In this document: positions 36,085 through 44,878 of the stretch, in pieces | How positions within the stretch are numbered: position 1 is the stretch's first letter | Layout of the letters: every line of letters starts with the position of its first letter | Source of the DNA: JABAQJ01 sp046327745 | GTDB taxonomy: Bacteria > Gemmatimonadota > Gemmatimonadetes > Gemmatimonadales > Gemmatimonadaceae | Direction of reading: 5' to 3' | NCBI GenBank assembly: GCA_046327745.1 | Contig: JAXLXV010000011.1 | Location: 186,001 to 250,000 of the forward strand | Length of the DNA stretch: 64,000 nucleotides | Made by a program: the position numbers and the translations under genes | The notes under the pieces: model-generated | The model's input: only the letters and a program-made list of their open reading frames with translations | Database searches by the model: none | Told to the model about the DNA's origin: nothing

Positions 36085-36141
36085 CGGTGCGTCACCCCCA
36101 CCAGCCACCGTCGGGCGTTTCTTGTGTACGAGGAGGACGAA

Positions 36142-36336
36142 GTGCAGGTCTCAGAACTACCACATTGCAAGAAGTGCGGAAACGGGGTGCTGTTGCCACT
36201 CAGCGATTATGGGCGTGACGGCGCACCGATCACCTACAAGGCGTGGGTCTGCAGCAATCCGGATTGCGGGTTCAATATCCGAATCGACAACGGCGAGATC
36301 AGCTTCGGGCGCGCGATCGGGCAGTCGCACAAGTAA
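36142..36336 (+). CDS. Small zinc-ribbon protein
   Basis: 64 residues from the GTG at 36142, chosen because AGGAGG ends five bases upstream; an ATG at 36124 is the alternative. Two Cys pairs (CKKCGNG and CSNPDCGF, about 25 residues apart) form a zinc ribbon, followed by beta strands. It could bind nucleic acid or a partner protein; no specific family is recognised. It follows the Minf_1886 gene after 57 bases and precedes nnr. Confidence 0.7.
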   Translation: MQVSELPHCKKCGNGVLLPLSDYGRDGAPITYKAWVCSNPDCGFNIRIDNGEISFGRAIGQSHK

Positions 36337-36402
36337 ACGGTTTCTCGGCCGGCCCGGGCGGAGGCCGGCTGGCGAGGCCAGTCGCGACGGTGGGGGGAGC
36401 TG

Positions 36403-37953
36403 GTGATGATTGGCGTCGTAACTGCAGAGCAGGCGCGTGCGGCCGATGCGGCCGCCATCGCGTCGGGGACGCCGTCCTTTCAACTCATGCGAACGGCAGG
36501 CGAACACGCTGCCGCGCTTATCGGTGACCGGTATCCGGACCGTCTGTCCCGCGTACTGGTGCTCGCCGGTCCTGGCAACAATGGTGGAGACGGGTACATC
36601 GTCGCGGGCGCGCTCGCGGCCGCAGGACACTCTCCGCGTATTCAGGCCGTTGCCCCACCACGAAGTTCAGACGCGCAACAGGCCGCGGCCTGGGCCTCAT
36701 CAGTTTCGTTAGGCGCTTACTCCGACGGCGCACCCACACTCATCGTCGATGCCCTGCTGGGTACCGGGAGCACCGGGCGCCCCCGCGGCCGGGTGGCTGA
36801 CGCCATCCGCGAAATCGCCACTTATCGAGCTGACGGAATACCGATCGTTTCGCTCGACGTGCCGTCCGGCATGGATGCGACCACGGGAGTAGCTGACGGA
36901 GCCGTGCGGGCGGATTGGACGATCACCTTCGGCCACATGAAGCGTGGCTTGCTGGTCGCGCGCGGCGCGAGTGGAGCCATCACGGTGGTCGACATTGGGC
37001 TCGGGACGCACGGCCGTGAGATCCCGGGCTCGCCGGGTCTCATCGACGAGGCGTGGGTATCCGCGCGTGTCCCCGGCATTCCGGCCGAAGCACACAAGGG
37101 CGTGCGCTGCCGTGTAGCCATGGTTGGTGGAGACCGTGGGATGGCTGGCGCGACGGTCTTGGCCGCGCGGGCGGCGATGCGAAGTGGCATCGGCATGGTG
37201 CGGCTGGTGGTGAGTGAGCAGAGTTTGGCCGCGGTGCAGGTCGGGGCTCCCGAAGCGACGGCGGCGACGTGGCCGGCCGACGACGACCGCATGGTCGACG
37301 TCGTCAGCTCATATGCGCAGGCTGTCCTGATTGGCCCCGGCCTCGGACGGGACAGCGCATCGCAACGCACACTCGAGCAGCTCCTTCGCGTGTGGACGGG
37401 ACCTGTCGTGTTGGATGCGGATGCGTTGACGCTGTTTGCCGGGCGTTTGGACGAGCTCCGCGCTCGACTGTCCGGGCGCGCCGCCGTCCTGACCCCGCAT
37501 GCCGGCGAGTGTGCGCGACTGCTGGGGTGTTCCGTGGAAGAGGTCCTCGCGAACCGCTTCACGGCACCGTTTGAGCTGTCGGATCGCACGGGTGCGGTTG
37601 TGCTGCTCAAGGGGGTGCCGACCGTCATAGCCAGTCCAGACGGACGTGGCGTGGTCTCCGCCACAGGGACTCCGGTCCTGGCTGCGGCCGGATCCGGCGA
37701 CGTACTCAGCGGCATTGTCGTGACGCTGTTGGCGCAAACCGGTCACGCGCTGGACAGCGCGGCCTGTGCAGCGTGGGTGCACGGTCGCGCGGCGGAGCTG
37801 GCCAACCTTGGCCGACCTGTTCGCGGGGTCGTGCTGGACGATGTGTGCCGCGCGATCTCCGCGGTCTGGCGCTTCCAAAGCCCTCCACTCGACGCGCCAG
37901 TGATGGCTGAGCTGCCTGCTGTTGGAGATGACGCTCGCCTCGTGTGGCCATGA
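36403..37953 (+). CDS. nnr: Bifunctional NAD(P)H-hydrate epimerase / ADP-dependent dehydratase
   Basis: 516 residues. It repairs hydrated NAD(P)H. The N-terminal YjeF_N epimerase domain (1-~210) has VLVLAGPGNNGGDGYIVAGAL, IVDALLGTGSTGRP and SLDVPSGMDATTG. The C-terminal ribokinase-like dehydratase domain has HKGVRCRVAMVGGDRGMAGA, LIGPGLGRDSAS, VLDADALTLF, VLTPHAGECARLLG and the anion-hole motif LAAAGSGDVLSGIV. Both halves look complete. Its stop overlaps the thiL start. Confidence 0.95.
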   Translation: MMIGVVTAEQARAADAAAIASGTPSFQLMRTAGEHAAALIGDRYPDRLSRVLVLAGPGNNGGDGYIVAGALAAAGHSPRIQAVAPPRSSDAQQAAAWASSVSLGAYSDGAPTLIVDALLGTGSTGRPRGRVADAIREIATYRADGIPIVSLDVPSGMDATTGVADGAVRADWTITFGHMKRGLLVARGASGAITVVDIGLGTHGREIPGSPGLIDEAWVSARVPGIPAEAHKGVRCRVAMVGGDRGMAGATVLAARAAMRSGIGMVRLVVSEQSLAAVQVGAPEATAATWPADDDRMVDVVSSYAQAVLIGPGLGRDSASQRTLEQLLRVWTGPVVLDADALTLFAGRLDELRARLSGRAAVLTPHAGECARLLGCSVEEVLANRFTAPFELSDRTGAVVLLKGVPTVIASPDGRGVVSATGTPVLAAAGSGDVLSGIVVTLLAQTGHALDSAACAAWVHGRAAELANLGRPVRGVVLDDVCRAISAVWRFQSPPLDAPVMAELPAVGDDARLVWP

Positions 37954-38909
37954 CGCCTAACGTGGGTGGCGCCCACGTGCCCCTGGGGCCGGGTCGCGAG
38001 TTCGACGTGGTGCGGGCCCTGCTGGCACGCTGGGGCGGCCGGGCGGTCGGCATCGGTGACGACGCCGCCGTGTTCGATGTGCTGCCAGGGCATCGTTTGG
38101 TCGTGTCCACCGATACCTCCGTGGATCGTGTGCACTTTCGCCGGGAGTGGTTGTCGCCGCGTGAAATCGGCTGGCGTGCGACCATGGCCGCGCTCAGCGA
38201 TCTAGCGGCGATGGCCGCATCGCCGTTAGGCATGGTCGTGGCCCTGGTCCTGCCGCCTTCGGACACCGAGTTGGCCATGGAGCTGGCCGACGGTATTGGC
38301 GACGCGGCGGAAGCTGCCAACACACCGATCATGGGAGGCGACCTGTCCCATGGGGAGACGCTCACGATCGGGGTCACGGTCTTTGGCAGTTCACCAACTC
38401 CAATCGGGCGACATGGCGCGCGTCCTGGCGATCTGCTGTTTGTGACTGGCGCCTTGGGAGGACCTGGGGCGGCGCTCCGATCGTGGATGACGGGCGGGAC
38501 GCCGGCCGACGCCTTACGAGCCCGGTTTGCCCACCCGGTCGCGCGGCTGGCCGAAGCGCGCTGGCTCGCGGACCACGGGGCACGCGCCCTGATCGACATC
38601 TCCGATGGGTTGGCTTCTGAAGCTCGTCACTTGGCAGCGGCTTCTGATGTCGAGGTGGAGGTGGACCTGGACAAGGTGCCGGTATTGTCGGGCATTTCTG
38701 CTCGAGACGCCGCGCTCTCAGGCGAGGAGTACGAACTCCTGGTCGCGGTTCCGTCGCCGCTGGATGCGGCCGCCTTCTCGCGTCGCTTCAACCTCTCCCT
38801 CACGCACGTCGGGCAGGTGCGTTCTCGCAATGCGGCGGCCACTGCGCGGTTCCTGCAGCAGGGAAATTGCGTTGACCTCGCCATGGGCTACGAGCACTTT
38901 TCGTCGTAA
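37950..38909 (+). CDS. thiL: Thiamine-monophosphate kinase
   Basis: 319 residues from the ATG at 37950, an ATGA overlap with nnr. It phosphorylates TMP to thiamine diphosphate. Seen: GIGDDAAVFDVLPG (metal/ATP Asp cluster), VVSTDTSVDRVHFRREWLSPREIG, WRATMAALSDLAAMAA, IMGGDLSHGETLTIGVTVFG and ALIDISDGLASEARHLA. SGEEYELLVAV closes the ATP-grasp-like AIRS fold. It overlaps the acyltransferase by one base. Confidence 0.95.
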   Translation: MTPNVGGAHVPLGPGREFDVVRALLARWGGRAVGIGDDAAVFDVLPGHRLVVSTDTSVDRVHFRREWLSPREIGWRATMAALSDLAAMAASPLGMVVALVLPPSDTELAMELADGIGDAAEAANTPIMGGDLSHGETLTIGVTVFGSSPTPIGRHGARPGDLLFVTGALGGPGAALRSWMTGGTPADALRARFAHPVARLAEARWLADHGARALIDISDGLASEARHLAAASDVEVEVDLDKVPVLSGISARDAALSGEEYELLVAVPSPLDAAAFSRRFNLSLTHVGQVRSRNAAATARFLQQGNCVDLAMGYEHFSS

Positions 38910-39709
38910 TGCGGACCGTACTGGCTTTTCTCATGCTCGTGGTGGCAACGCCGATCTTGGCGCTCACCGTTATTGTCGCGGGGTTGCTGCGAGTGCAGGA
39001 TCGGCCTGGCGGGGTCTATGATTGGGCGCCGCGAGTCTGGGCCCGGCTGCTCCTGTGGGCATCTGGCGTGCGCGTCGTGCTGCACAATCCCGAGCGCGCC
39101 CCCGCCGACGCCTCGCGAGTGTACGTGGCCAATCACGTGAGCTGGTTTGACGTGTTCACGCTGGCCGCTGTTCTCCGTCGCTACAAATGGGTCGGCAAGG
39201 CAGAATTGTTTCGCATTCCGTTGTTCGGTCCGGCCGCCCTGGCCGCCGGTATGATCCCCATCGATCGCGACAACCGAAAGGCAGCGTTCGAGTCGTATGA
39301 CGTGGCCGCCGATCGTATCCGTGGCGGTGCCTCGGTGGTAGTCTGTCCCGAGGGGACGCGTGGCGCGACGTACGCCCTGCGCCCCTTCAAGAAGGGACCG
39401 TTTGTGCTGGCGGCCAAGGCCGGCGTGCCCATCGTCCCCACGCTGCTGTACGGAACCATCCACGTCTTTCCACGTGGGAGCTGGCGGGTGCGCTCAGGTA
39501 CGGTCCACGTGCACTTCCTGGAGGAGATCCCCACGTCGGAAACGACGTATATGGATCGCGACGCCTTGGCCAAGGCCTGCTGGGCCCGGATGGCCGAGGC
39601 CCTGGAACGCGAATATGGCATTGCCAGCCTGCCCGAGAAGTCCTCAAGCCTAACGACGCCTGTCTTGCACACCTCACCGCGAACTCCCATCCATGTCAGA
39701 GATTCTTGA
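38909..39709 (+). CDS. 1-acyl-sn-glycerol-3-phosphate acyltransferase (PlsC family)
   Basis: 266 residues with an N-terminal membrane helix (VLAFLMLVVATPILALTVIVAGLL). The acyltransferase motifs are in order: NHVSWFD (NHx4D, ~residue 71), the EL.RIPLFG...GMIPIDRDNRKAA block, VVVCPEGTRG and a KAGVPIVPTLLYG block. It transfers an acyl chain to lysophosphatidic acid, making phosphatidic acid at the inner membrane. It begins at the last base of the thiL stop; its last 17 bases overlap eno. Confidence 0.9.
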   Translation: MRTVLAFLMLVVATPILALTVIVAGLLRVQDRPGGVYDWAPRVWARLLLWASGVRVVLHNPERAPADASRVYVANHVSWFDVFTLAAVLRRYKWVGKAELFRIPLFGPAALAAGMIPIDRDNRKAAFESYDVAADRIRGGASVVVCPEGTRGATYALRPFKKGPFVLAAKAGVPIVPTLLYGTIHVFPRGSWRVRSGTVHVHFLEEIPTSETTYMDRDALAKACWARMAEALEREYGIASLPEKSSSLTTPVLHTSPRTPIHVRDS

Positions 39710-40973
39710 TATCGTCGCCCGCGAAATCCTCGATTCGCGCGGCAATCCCACCATCGAAGTCGACGTGACCCTGGCCTCTGGCGCTGCTGGTCGCGCTGCC
39801 GTCCCCAGCGGCGCGTCGACGGGTGAGCACGAGGCGTTGGAACTACGTGACGGGGATGCCAAACGCTACGGCGGCAAGGGGGTCCAGAAGGCCGTGGAAA
39901 ACGTGATGGAGCAGATCGCTCCCGCGCTCCGCGAAATGGACGCGACCGATCAGGTCGGGATCGATCGGACAATGATCGAGCTGGATGGCACACCGAACAA
40001 AGGGAAGCTCGGCGCGAATGCCATCCTTGGCGTCTCCATGGCCGTGGCGCGTGCTGCGGCGATCGACAGCGATCTGCCCCTGTATCGCTACCTCGGCGGT
40101 CCACTCGCTCGCACCATGCCCGTGCCGCTCATGAACATCCTGAATGGCGGGGCACACGCGACGAACACGGTCGACTTCCAGGAATACATGATCGTTCCGG
40201 TCGGTGCAGACTCGTTCGCCGAGGCGCTGCGCATGGGGGCCGAGGTGTTCCACGCGCTCAAGAAGGTGCTGGTGAAGCGGAAGCTCTCCACCGGTGTTGG
40301 CGATGAAGGCGGATTTGCGCCAGACCTCCCGACCGACGAAGACGCGTTGAAGGCGGTGATCGAAGCGATCGAGAGCGCGGGCTACGCTCCGGGGAAGGAG
40401 ATTGCGATCGCGCTTGATTGCGCGGCGTCCGAGCTGTTCAAGCAGGGGACGTACACGTTCAAGAAGAGTGGCGCCGGTTCACGCGATGCCGCCGGCATGG
40501 TGGAGCTGTACGCCAAATGGTTGGATGAATATCCCATCGTCTCCATCGAAGACGGGCTGGCAGAGGATGACTGGGACGGTTGGGCGCACCTGACGAAGCA
40601 GTTAGGCGATCGCGTGCAGCTGGTTGGTGACGACTTGTTTGTCACGAACACCGAACGACTGGCTCGGGGCATCGAGCAGGGGGTGGGCAATTCCATCCTG
40701 ATCAAGGTGAATCAGATCGGCACGCTGACCGAGACGCTCGAAGCGATCGAGATGGCGCGTGGCGCGGGCTACCTGTCCATCATCTCGCACCGGAGCGGTG
40801 AAACGGAGGACACGTTCATCGCCGACCTCGCCGTCGGGACGGGTGCCGGACAGATCAAGACTGGCAGCGCATCTCGCACGGACCGTGTGGCGAAGTACAA
40901 CCAGCTCCTTCGCATCGAAGAAGCGCTGGGCGAGGTCGCGGAGTATCCGGGCGGCGCGATCTACGGACTGTGA
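39693..40973 (+). CDS. eno: Enolase
   Basis: 426 residues. It dehydrates 2-phosphoglycerate to phosphoenolpyruvate. Seen: AREILDSRGNPTIEVDV, AAVPSGASTGEHEALELRDG with the mobile loop, NGGAHATNTVDFQEYMI, GVGDEGGFAPDL (catalytic Glu), YPIVSIEDGLAEDDWDGW, VGDDLFVTN and SIISHRSGETEDTFIADLAV with the catalytic His/Ser region. It is followed 11 bases later by ftsB, a common neighbour. Confidence 0.97.
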   Translation: MSEILDIVAREILDSRGNPTIEVDVTLASGAAGRAAVPSGASTGEHEALELRDGDAKRYGGKGVQKAVENVMEQIAPALREMDATDQVGIDRTMIELDGTPNKGKLGANAILGVSMAVARAAAIDSDLPLYRYLGGPLARTMPVPLMNILNGGAHATNTVDFQEYMIVPVGADSFAEALRMGAEVFHALKKVLVKRKLSTGVGDEGGFAPDLPTDEDALKAVIEAIESAGYAPGKEIAIALDCAASELFKQGTYTFKKSGAGSRDAAGMVELYAKWLDEYPIVSIEDGLAEDDWDGWAHLTKQLGDRVQLVGDDLFVTNTERLARGIEQGVGNSILIKVNQIGTLTETLEAIEMARGAGYLSIISHRSGETEDTFIADLAVGTGAGQIKTGSASRTDRVAKYNQLLRIEEALGEVAEYPGGAIYGL

Positions 40974-40984
40974 CGCGCTGACCG

Positions 40985-41293
40985 ATGCTACGTCGCCTGA
41001 GCCTGTACTTTGTGCTGGCGTTCGCCCTGTACTATGCCGTGCAGGGCGGCGAGTTCACGACGTTGCACCTGTTCCGGCAGCGCTCGCGAGAGAAGATGCT
41101 GAACGAATCGATCGACTCGCTCAAGCACGTGGTCGACTCGCTGCAACGCTACAAGGCGCGATTGCGCACCGATCCCGCGTTGCAGGAACGCATCGCGAGG
41201 GAAACGTACGGGATGGTGAAGTCCGACAAAGAGCTGCTCTATCGATTCGTGGATCCGGATTCGGTGTCGCGAGGTGCTGGGCGCCCCAAATGA
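40985..41293 (+). CDS. FtsB/DivIC-type septum formation initiator
   Basis: 102 residues: a short N-terminus, one membrane helix (LSLYFVLAFALYYAVQGG), a coiled coil (~residues 35-60, MLNESIDSLKHVVDSLQRYK) and a DivIC-like end with DPALQERIARETYGMVKSDKELLYRF. This matches FtsB-type divisome proteins, which pair with FtsL and FtsQ. The downstream-of-enolase position is the classic ftsB location, supporting the call. Sequence conservation in this family is low, so the assignment rests on architecture and context. Confidence 0.8.
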   Translation: MLRRLSLYFVLAFALYYAVQGGEFTTLHLFRQRSREKMLNESIDSLKHVVDSLQRYKARLRTDPALQERIARETYGMVKSDKELLYRFVDPDSVSRGAGRPK

Positions 41294-41406
41294 GGCAGCC
41301 AGTACCCAAGATTCGAGTGGGTAGTGGCTCAGCAAAATGGCCCACCACCTTCGAGCGGGTTCCGTTGACTTCGCTCGGTCGCCCGGACAGATTGCGTCCT
41401 CTCTGA

Positions 41407-41480
<74 letters not shown>

Positions 41481-41492
41481 TACGTAAAACAA

Positions 41493-41532
41493 GAGTGGCC
41501 GGTCGCTTACGCGATCGGCCACTCGTGTTTTT
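41493..41532 (+). terminator. Rho-independent terminator after tRNA-fMet
   Basis: A 14-bp stem (GAGTGGCCGGTCGC at 41493-41506 with 41511-41524, one G-T pair), loop TTAC, then GTGTTTTT. It lies between the tRNA and the convergent pilin-like gene. Confidence 0.85.
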
Positions 41533-41546
41533 CAGGGGCTGGGTTC

Positions 41547-42011
41547 TTAGCTGGAGGCCAGACCCGCCAAGACGAAGGTGTACTTCCCCGGCACCGGGTA
41601 GTGTGCCATGGCCGGCTGAGCCACAAAGGGGAGTAGAAGCAGGAGATCCGGGTCCGTACTGGTCACGTCTACGGTGACAATCGCGTTGTCCACGGGCGAA
41701 CCAGTGGGCGGTGGCGCGACATTGAGTTCCAGTGTGTACTCCGGCTTCACAAAGGTGAACTGCGCCGGCAAGTAGGTGATCAATTCCGGGGGCACAGACC
41801 CTGGTCCGGTGTTGCTCGGCCAGCCGTTGGTGTCGGCGTGCAGGCTCCCGATGGCATGCTGAATCGCGTTCACGTCGCCAATGATCTTGGCGCAGATGGC
41901 CCGGTCCTTCATCGTGTGATAGCGGGGGACAGCGAGCCGCGCGATGATCCCTAGCACGACGAGAACGACAAAGAGTTCGATGAGGGAGAACCCGCGACGG
42001 TTTCGCTTCAC
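41547..42011 (-). CDS. Type IV pilin-like / pseudopilin protein
   Basis: 154 residues. The prepilin signal is clear: a short basic leader (MKRNRRG) cut before FSLIELFVVLVVLGIIARLAVPRY, with the Glu at mature position 5 and the long hydrophobic helix. The rest is a small beta-rich head with Pro/Gly loops, no obvious disulfide. It could be a minor pilin or a GspG/H-type pseudopilin. The adjacent upstream gene overlaps it by 4 bases. No secretion ATPase, PilC or prepilin peptidase gene is near. Confidence 0.85.
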   Translation of the reverse strand: MKRNRRGFSLIELFVVLVVLGIIARLAVPRYHTMKDRAICAKIIGDVNAIQHAIGSLHADTNGWPSNTGPGSVPPELITYLPAQFTFVKPEYTLELNVAPPPTGSPVDNAIVTVDVTSTDPDLLLLLPFVAQPAMAHYPVPGKYTFVLAGLASS

Positions 42012-42484
42012 AACCCGCCTCGCAACATGCGCGCTGAGCGTCCAAAGAGGGCTGAGTCGGGTTCCGAGGACGTGTAGACGACGCGCAGCGAGTCAGCGAC
42101 AGCCGTCAGTTCAAACACAGAGTCATTGACGGCGTGCATGGTGATCCAGTCGTTATGCACCCCCGCCATGGACAGGGAGAACGGAAGGGACCCGTGCTCG
42201 GCGCGGTAGGCCCGCACGCGCTGCGCGGTGAGGAAGACCTCCATGCGCATACCGGCGGCGGTCATGGCAGAGGCATCCCGCTTCGGGATCGCCCCCGGGA
42301 TCGGCGTGACCCACGCGGCGATGGCGGCCAGCCCGGTGATAACCTTGAGCCACGGACCTCGCTTGCGTGATGCGGCTTTCGCGGCGGCCTCATTGTCGAG
42401 CCGCTTTTGGGTCATGAATTCGTCGACCAGGTCGCGCACTTTGCCGTTTCCGGCAATGGCGCCCATGGCGCGAGGGGTTGGCAT
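42008..42484 (-). CDS. Membrane-anchored protein coupled to the pilin gene
   Basis: 158 residues from the ATG at 42482-42484; the frame is open upstream to 42619, but the region before 42484 looks non-coding and would approach the tRNA. A charged N-terminal region (KVRDLVDEFMTQKRLDNEAA) precedes one membrane helix (WLKVITGLAAIAAWVTPIPGA), then a pilin-like head (MRMEVFLTAQRVRAYRAEHGSLPFSL). That last segment resembles pseudopilin heads such as 'YRxxxGxLP'. The gene overlaps the pilin start (ATGA), so the two are expressed together. No named family is recognised. Confidence 0.6.
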   Translation of the reverse strand: MPTPRAMGAIAGNGKVRDLVDEFMTQKRLDNEAAAKAASRKRGPWLKVITGLAAIAAWVTPIPGAIPKRDASAMTAAGMRMEVFLTAQRVRAYRAEHGSLPFSLSMAGVHNDWITMHAVNDSVFELTAVADSLRVVYTSSEPDSALFGRSARMLRGGL

Positions 42485-42621
42485 AGCCAAGGGACAAACC
42501 TCTGCAATTGGGAAGATGGTACCCTCTATGGATTGTCGGCACCCGCTCTGGGTAACTGCAGCAACTCGGAGGGCTTCGCGCCCACGGGTGAGGGCGTTAA
42601 ACTTCCCGCTCGCACTCACTT

Positions 42622-42695
42622 GGCAGGGTAGCTCAGGTGGTTAGAGCACGGCACTCATAATGCCGGGGTCGTGGGTTCGAGTCCCACCCCTGCTA
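42622..42695 (+). tRNA. tRNA-Met (CAT), elongator
   Basis: A 74-base cloverleaf without CCA; anticodon loop CTCATAA with CAT at 42656-42658. The anticodon-arm context (CACTCATAATG then GGGGTC) resembles elongator tRNA-Met rather than the lysidine-modified tRNA-Ile(CAT), whose stem is usually GGCGACTCATAATCGC. The first acceptor pair is G-T. The variable loop and T arm are normal. Confidence 0.9.
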
Positions 42696-42700
42696 CTGGC

Positions 42701-42737
42701 AAAACGGCCTTCCAGCGATTCGCTGGGAGGCCGTTTT
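42701..42737 (+). terminator. Rho-independent terminator after tRNA-Met
   Basis: A 17-bp stem: AAAACGGCCTTCCAGCG at 42701-42717 pairs with 42721-42737 (one G-T pair), closed by ATT and ending in a T run. Confidence 0.85.
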
Positions 42738-42789
42738 TGCGTCGGGGACGGTGACTATCGTCCCGCGGTCAATGAGCCAGCTGGGCGCG

Positions 42790-42920
42790 TCACCCTCGTC
42801 GGCCTCCCGCGACCGTCGTGGTCAGACAGGGCGAGGTCCGTCGTCGTGCGCGCCTAGCTTCCCAACTCACCCTCGTCGGCCTCCCGCGACCATCGTGGTC
42901 AGACAGGGCGAAGTCCGTCG
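42790..42920. repeat. Two direct repeats of 54 bases, 77-base period
   Basis: 42790-42843 and 42867-42920 match at all but two positions (G/A changes). Each copy contains a GACC...GGTC dyad and is followed by a similar CCTAGCTYCC segment, so the true unit is about 77 bases. They lie between the tRNA-Met terminator and the 3' end of the GNAT gene. No coding sense is seen in them; possible intergenic mosaic repeat. Confidence 0.75.
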
Positions 42921-42930
42921 ACCCGCGGGC

Positions 42931-43464
42931 CTAGCTCCCTGTCTCGCCCTGAGACCCCTCTGGAGCGTCCACTCGCCAGACGTCATGGACAAATCCGCGC
43001 CACTGCAGGCGATGGACGGGAGTCATGCCGAGATGTCTGGCCACGCCCTGGGAAGGCACGTTTTCTGGCCTGATCATGGAGATGACGTGGCCGCAGCCTC
43101 GAACCCTGAACGCGTAGTCCCTAACCGCCTCCGCCGCCTCCCGCGCCAACCCCAGATGCCAGAACGGACGGTGAAGCAAGTACCCGATTTCAGGATGCCA
43201 CTCGCCGTCGACGTCCTGCTGCAGCAGCCCGACTTGGCCGACGGGAACGAGAGAGCCTCGCTGTCGAACGATCCATAGACCAGTCCCGTCCCGGACATAT
43301 CGATCCAGCTGCCGCTGGATCCAGACCGCCGAGTCTTCTCTGGAAAGCACCTTGGGGTAATGCCGCATGACCTCGACGTCGCCGAGCATGGCCGCGACGA
43401 AATCGAGGTCGTCCAGCGTCATTTCCTGAAGGACCAGGCGAGGAGTGATCAGCTCGAAGGGCAT
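42931..43464 (-). CDS. GNAT-family N-acetyltransferase (RimJ/RimL type)
   Basis: 177 residues. It starts with the family pattern MPFELITPRLVLQEMTLDDLDFV; EIGYLLHRPFWHLGLAREAAEAVRDYAF carries the acetyl-CoA pyrophosphate-binding region (usually Q/RxxGxG/A, here HLGLA), and ISMIRPENVPSQGVARHLGM is the typical fourth motif. The substrate is unknown; relatives acetylate ribosomal protein N-termini or small amines. It is divergent from the Nramp gene, with the 5' ends close together. Confidence 0.88.
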   Translation of the reverse strand: MPFELITPRLVLQEMTLDDLDFVAAMLGDVEVMRHYPKVLSREDSAVWIQRQLDRYVRDGTGLWIVRQRGSLVPVGQVGLLQQDVDGEWHPEIGYLLHRPFWHLGLAREAAEAVRDYAFRVRGCGHVISMIRPENVPSQGVARHLGMTPVHRLQWRGFVHDVWRVDAPEGSQGETGS

Positions 43465-43591
43465 AGCGACGGCTTCGACCTACGGATGGTACGACAAGCG
43501 GCGGACACACAATATGTTCATCCTGCCGACGAAGGTGCATGCTCACCTCAGATCCGTCCATCGTGTCAATGGCCCGTTCGCTCAAGCGCTC

Positions 43592-44878
43592 ATGACTCGC
43601 CGCCGCCGTGCCACGACCTCGCACCCATCGCCGGAAACTCCGACGTCGTGGTGGAAGGCCGCCGGCCCAGGCATTGTGGCGGGTGCAGCTGACGACGATC
43701 CGTCGGGGATCGCGACCTATTCGATTGCCGGCGCGCAATTTGGCACGGCGTTGCTGTGGACGGCGCTCCTCACCTGGCCCCTGATGGCCGCGGTGCAGTC
43801 CATGTGCGCCCGGATTGGGATGGTGACGGGACGCGGGCTGATGGCCGCCCTGCGCAAGAAGTTCTCCCGACCCCTCTTGGTTGGCGCCGCCTGCCTGCTG
43901 TTCATCGCCAACACGGTAAACGTTGGAGCTGACCTGGCCGGGATGGCCGATGCCGCCGAGTTGCTGACGTCGGTCAACTCACACGTCTTGGTGATGGTCT
44001 TTGCTGTCTCTATTGGCTGGGCCACCATTCGCTTTCGATACGCCACCATTGGCAGTGTGATGCGGTGGCTCGCGCTCACGTTGCTGGTGTACATCGTCAC
44101 CGCCTTTGTTGTTGGGCCAACGTGGGGCCCGGTGTTGCGTGCCACGGTCGTCCCGCAAGTGCCGTCCACGCCCGGTGCATGGGCCACCCTGCTCGCCGTG
44201 TTAGGCACCACCATCTCGCCGTACCTGTTCTTCTGGCAGGCGTCACAGGAAGTCGAGGAGGAGAAGGCGATCGGTCGTCGCACGGTGGCCGATCGCGTGG
44301 GCGCCTCGAACCTCGAGATCAGGAACCGAAAGATCGACGTCGGAGCCGGGACGTTCGCGGCCATCGTCACGATGTACTTCATCATGCTGACCACCGCGCT
44401 CACGCTGCACGCGCATGGGCTCACGTCGCTCACCACCAGTCGCGAGGTGGCACAGGCCCTGGAGCCGCTGGCCGGGCGCTTCGCCGCCCTGCTATACACA
44501 CTCGGCTTGTTAGGCACCGGGTTCCTGGCTATCCCCACGCTGACCGGCTCGTCCGCCTACGCGTTTGCCGAGATCTTTGGCTGGCGCCAAGGGATGGACG
44601 AACAACTGCGTGGAGCGCCCGCGTTTTACGCCGTTCTGTCGCTTTCGCTGGCGATGGGCGTTCTGCTCGACTTCCTGAACATCAGTCCGGTGCGAGCACT
44701 TTTCTATTCAGCGGTTCTCAACGGTCTGCTCGCGCCGGTCCTGCTGTTTGGGATCCTGATGGTCGCGAGAGACAAGACGTTAATGCGCGGTCAAACCAGC
44801 TCGATGATCGGTCAAGTGACCGTTGGCGTCGCGGTACTGGTCATGGGGGCCGCGGCGATCGCCATGTTCCTCACCTAA
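43592..44878 (+). CDS. Nramp-family transporter with atypical metal-site residues
   Basis: 428 residues from the ATG at 43592, about 11 membrane helices; the frame is open to 43445 but that stretch overlaps the GNAT start. Helix 1 reads AGAADDDPSGIATYSIAGAQFG: the classic DPGN is DPSG, losing the Asn ligand. Helix 6 reads LGTTISPYLFFWQASQ, where classic Nramp has a Met (MPH) ligand; Met is replaced by Ser. Both changes occur in Nramp-related proteins that do not handle Mn/Fe in the usual way, so the substrate should be left open (Mg or another cation is possible). The stop shares a CCTAACG with the convergent glucokinase stop. Confidence 0.85.
   Translation: MTRRRRATTSHPSPETPTSWWKAAGPGIVAGAADDDPSGIATYSIAGAQFGTALLWTALLTWPLMAAVQSMCARIGMVTGRGLMAALRKKFSRPLLVGAACLLFIANTVNVGADLAGMADAAELLTSVNSHVLVMVFAVSIGWATIRFRYATIGSVMRWLALTLLVYIVTAFVVGPTWGPVLRATVVPQVPSTPGAWATLLAVLGTTISPYLFFWQASQEVEEEKAIGRRTVADRVGASNLEIRNRKIDVGAGTFAAIVTMYFIMLTTALTLHAHGLTSLTTSREVAQALEPLAGRFAALLYTLGLLGTGFLAIPTLTGSSAYAFAEIFGWRQGMDEQLRGAPAFYAVLSLSLAMGVLLDFLNISPVRALFYSAVLNGLLAPVLLFGILMVARDKTLMRGQTSSMIGQVTVGVAVLVMGAAAIAMFLT

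Noticed and set aside
42622..42695. tRNA-Ile(CAT) with lysidine instead of tRNA-Met
   Set aside because: The anticodon stem and GGGGTC variable-region context match elongator tRNA-Met better; without tilS-determinant analysis this remains a judgement.
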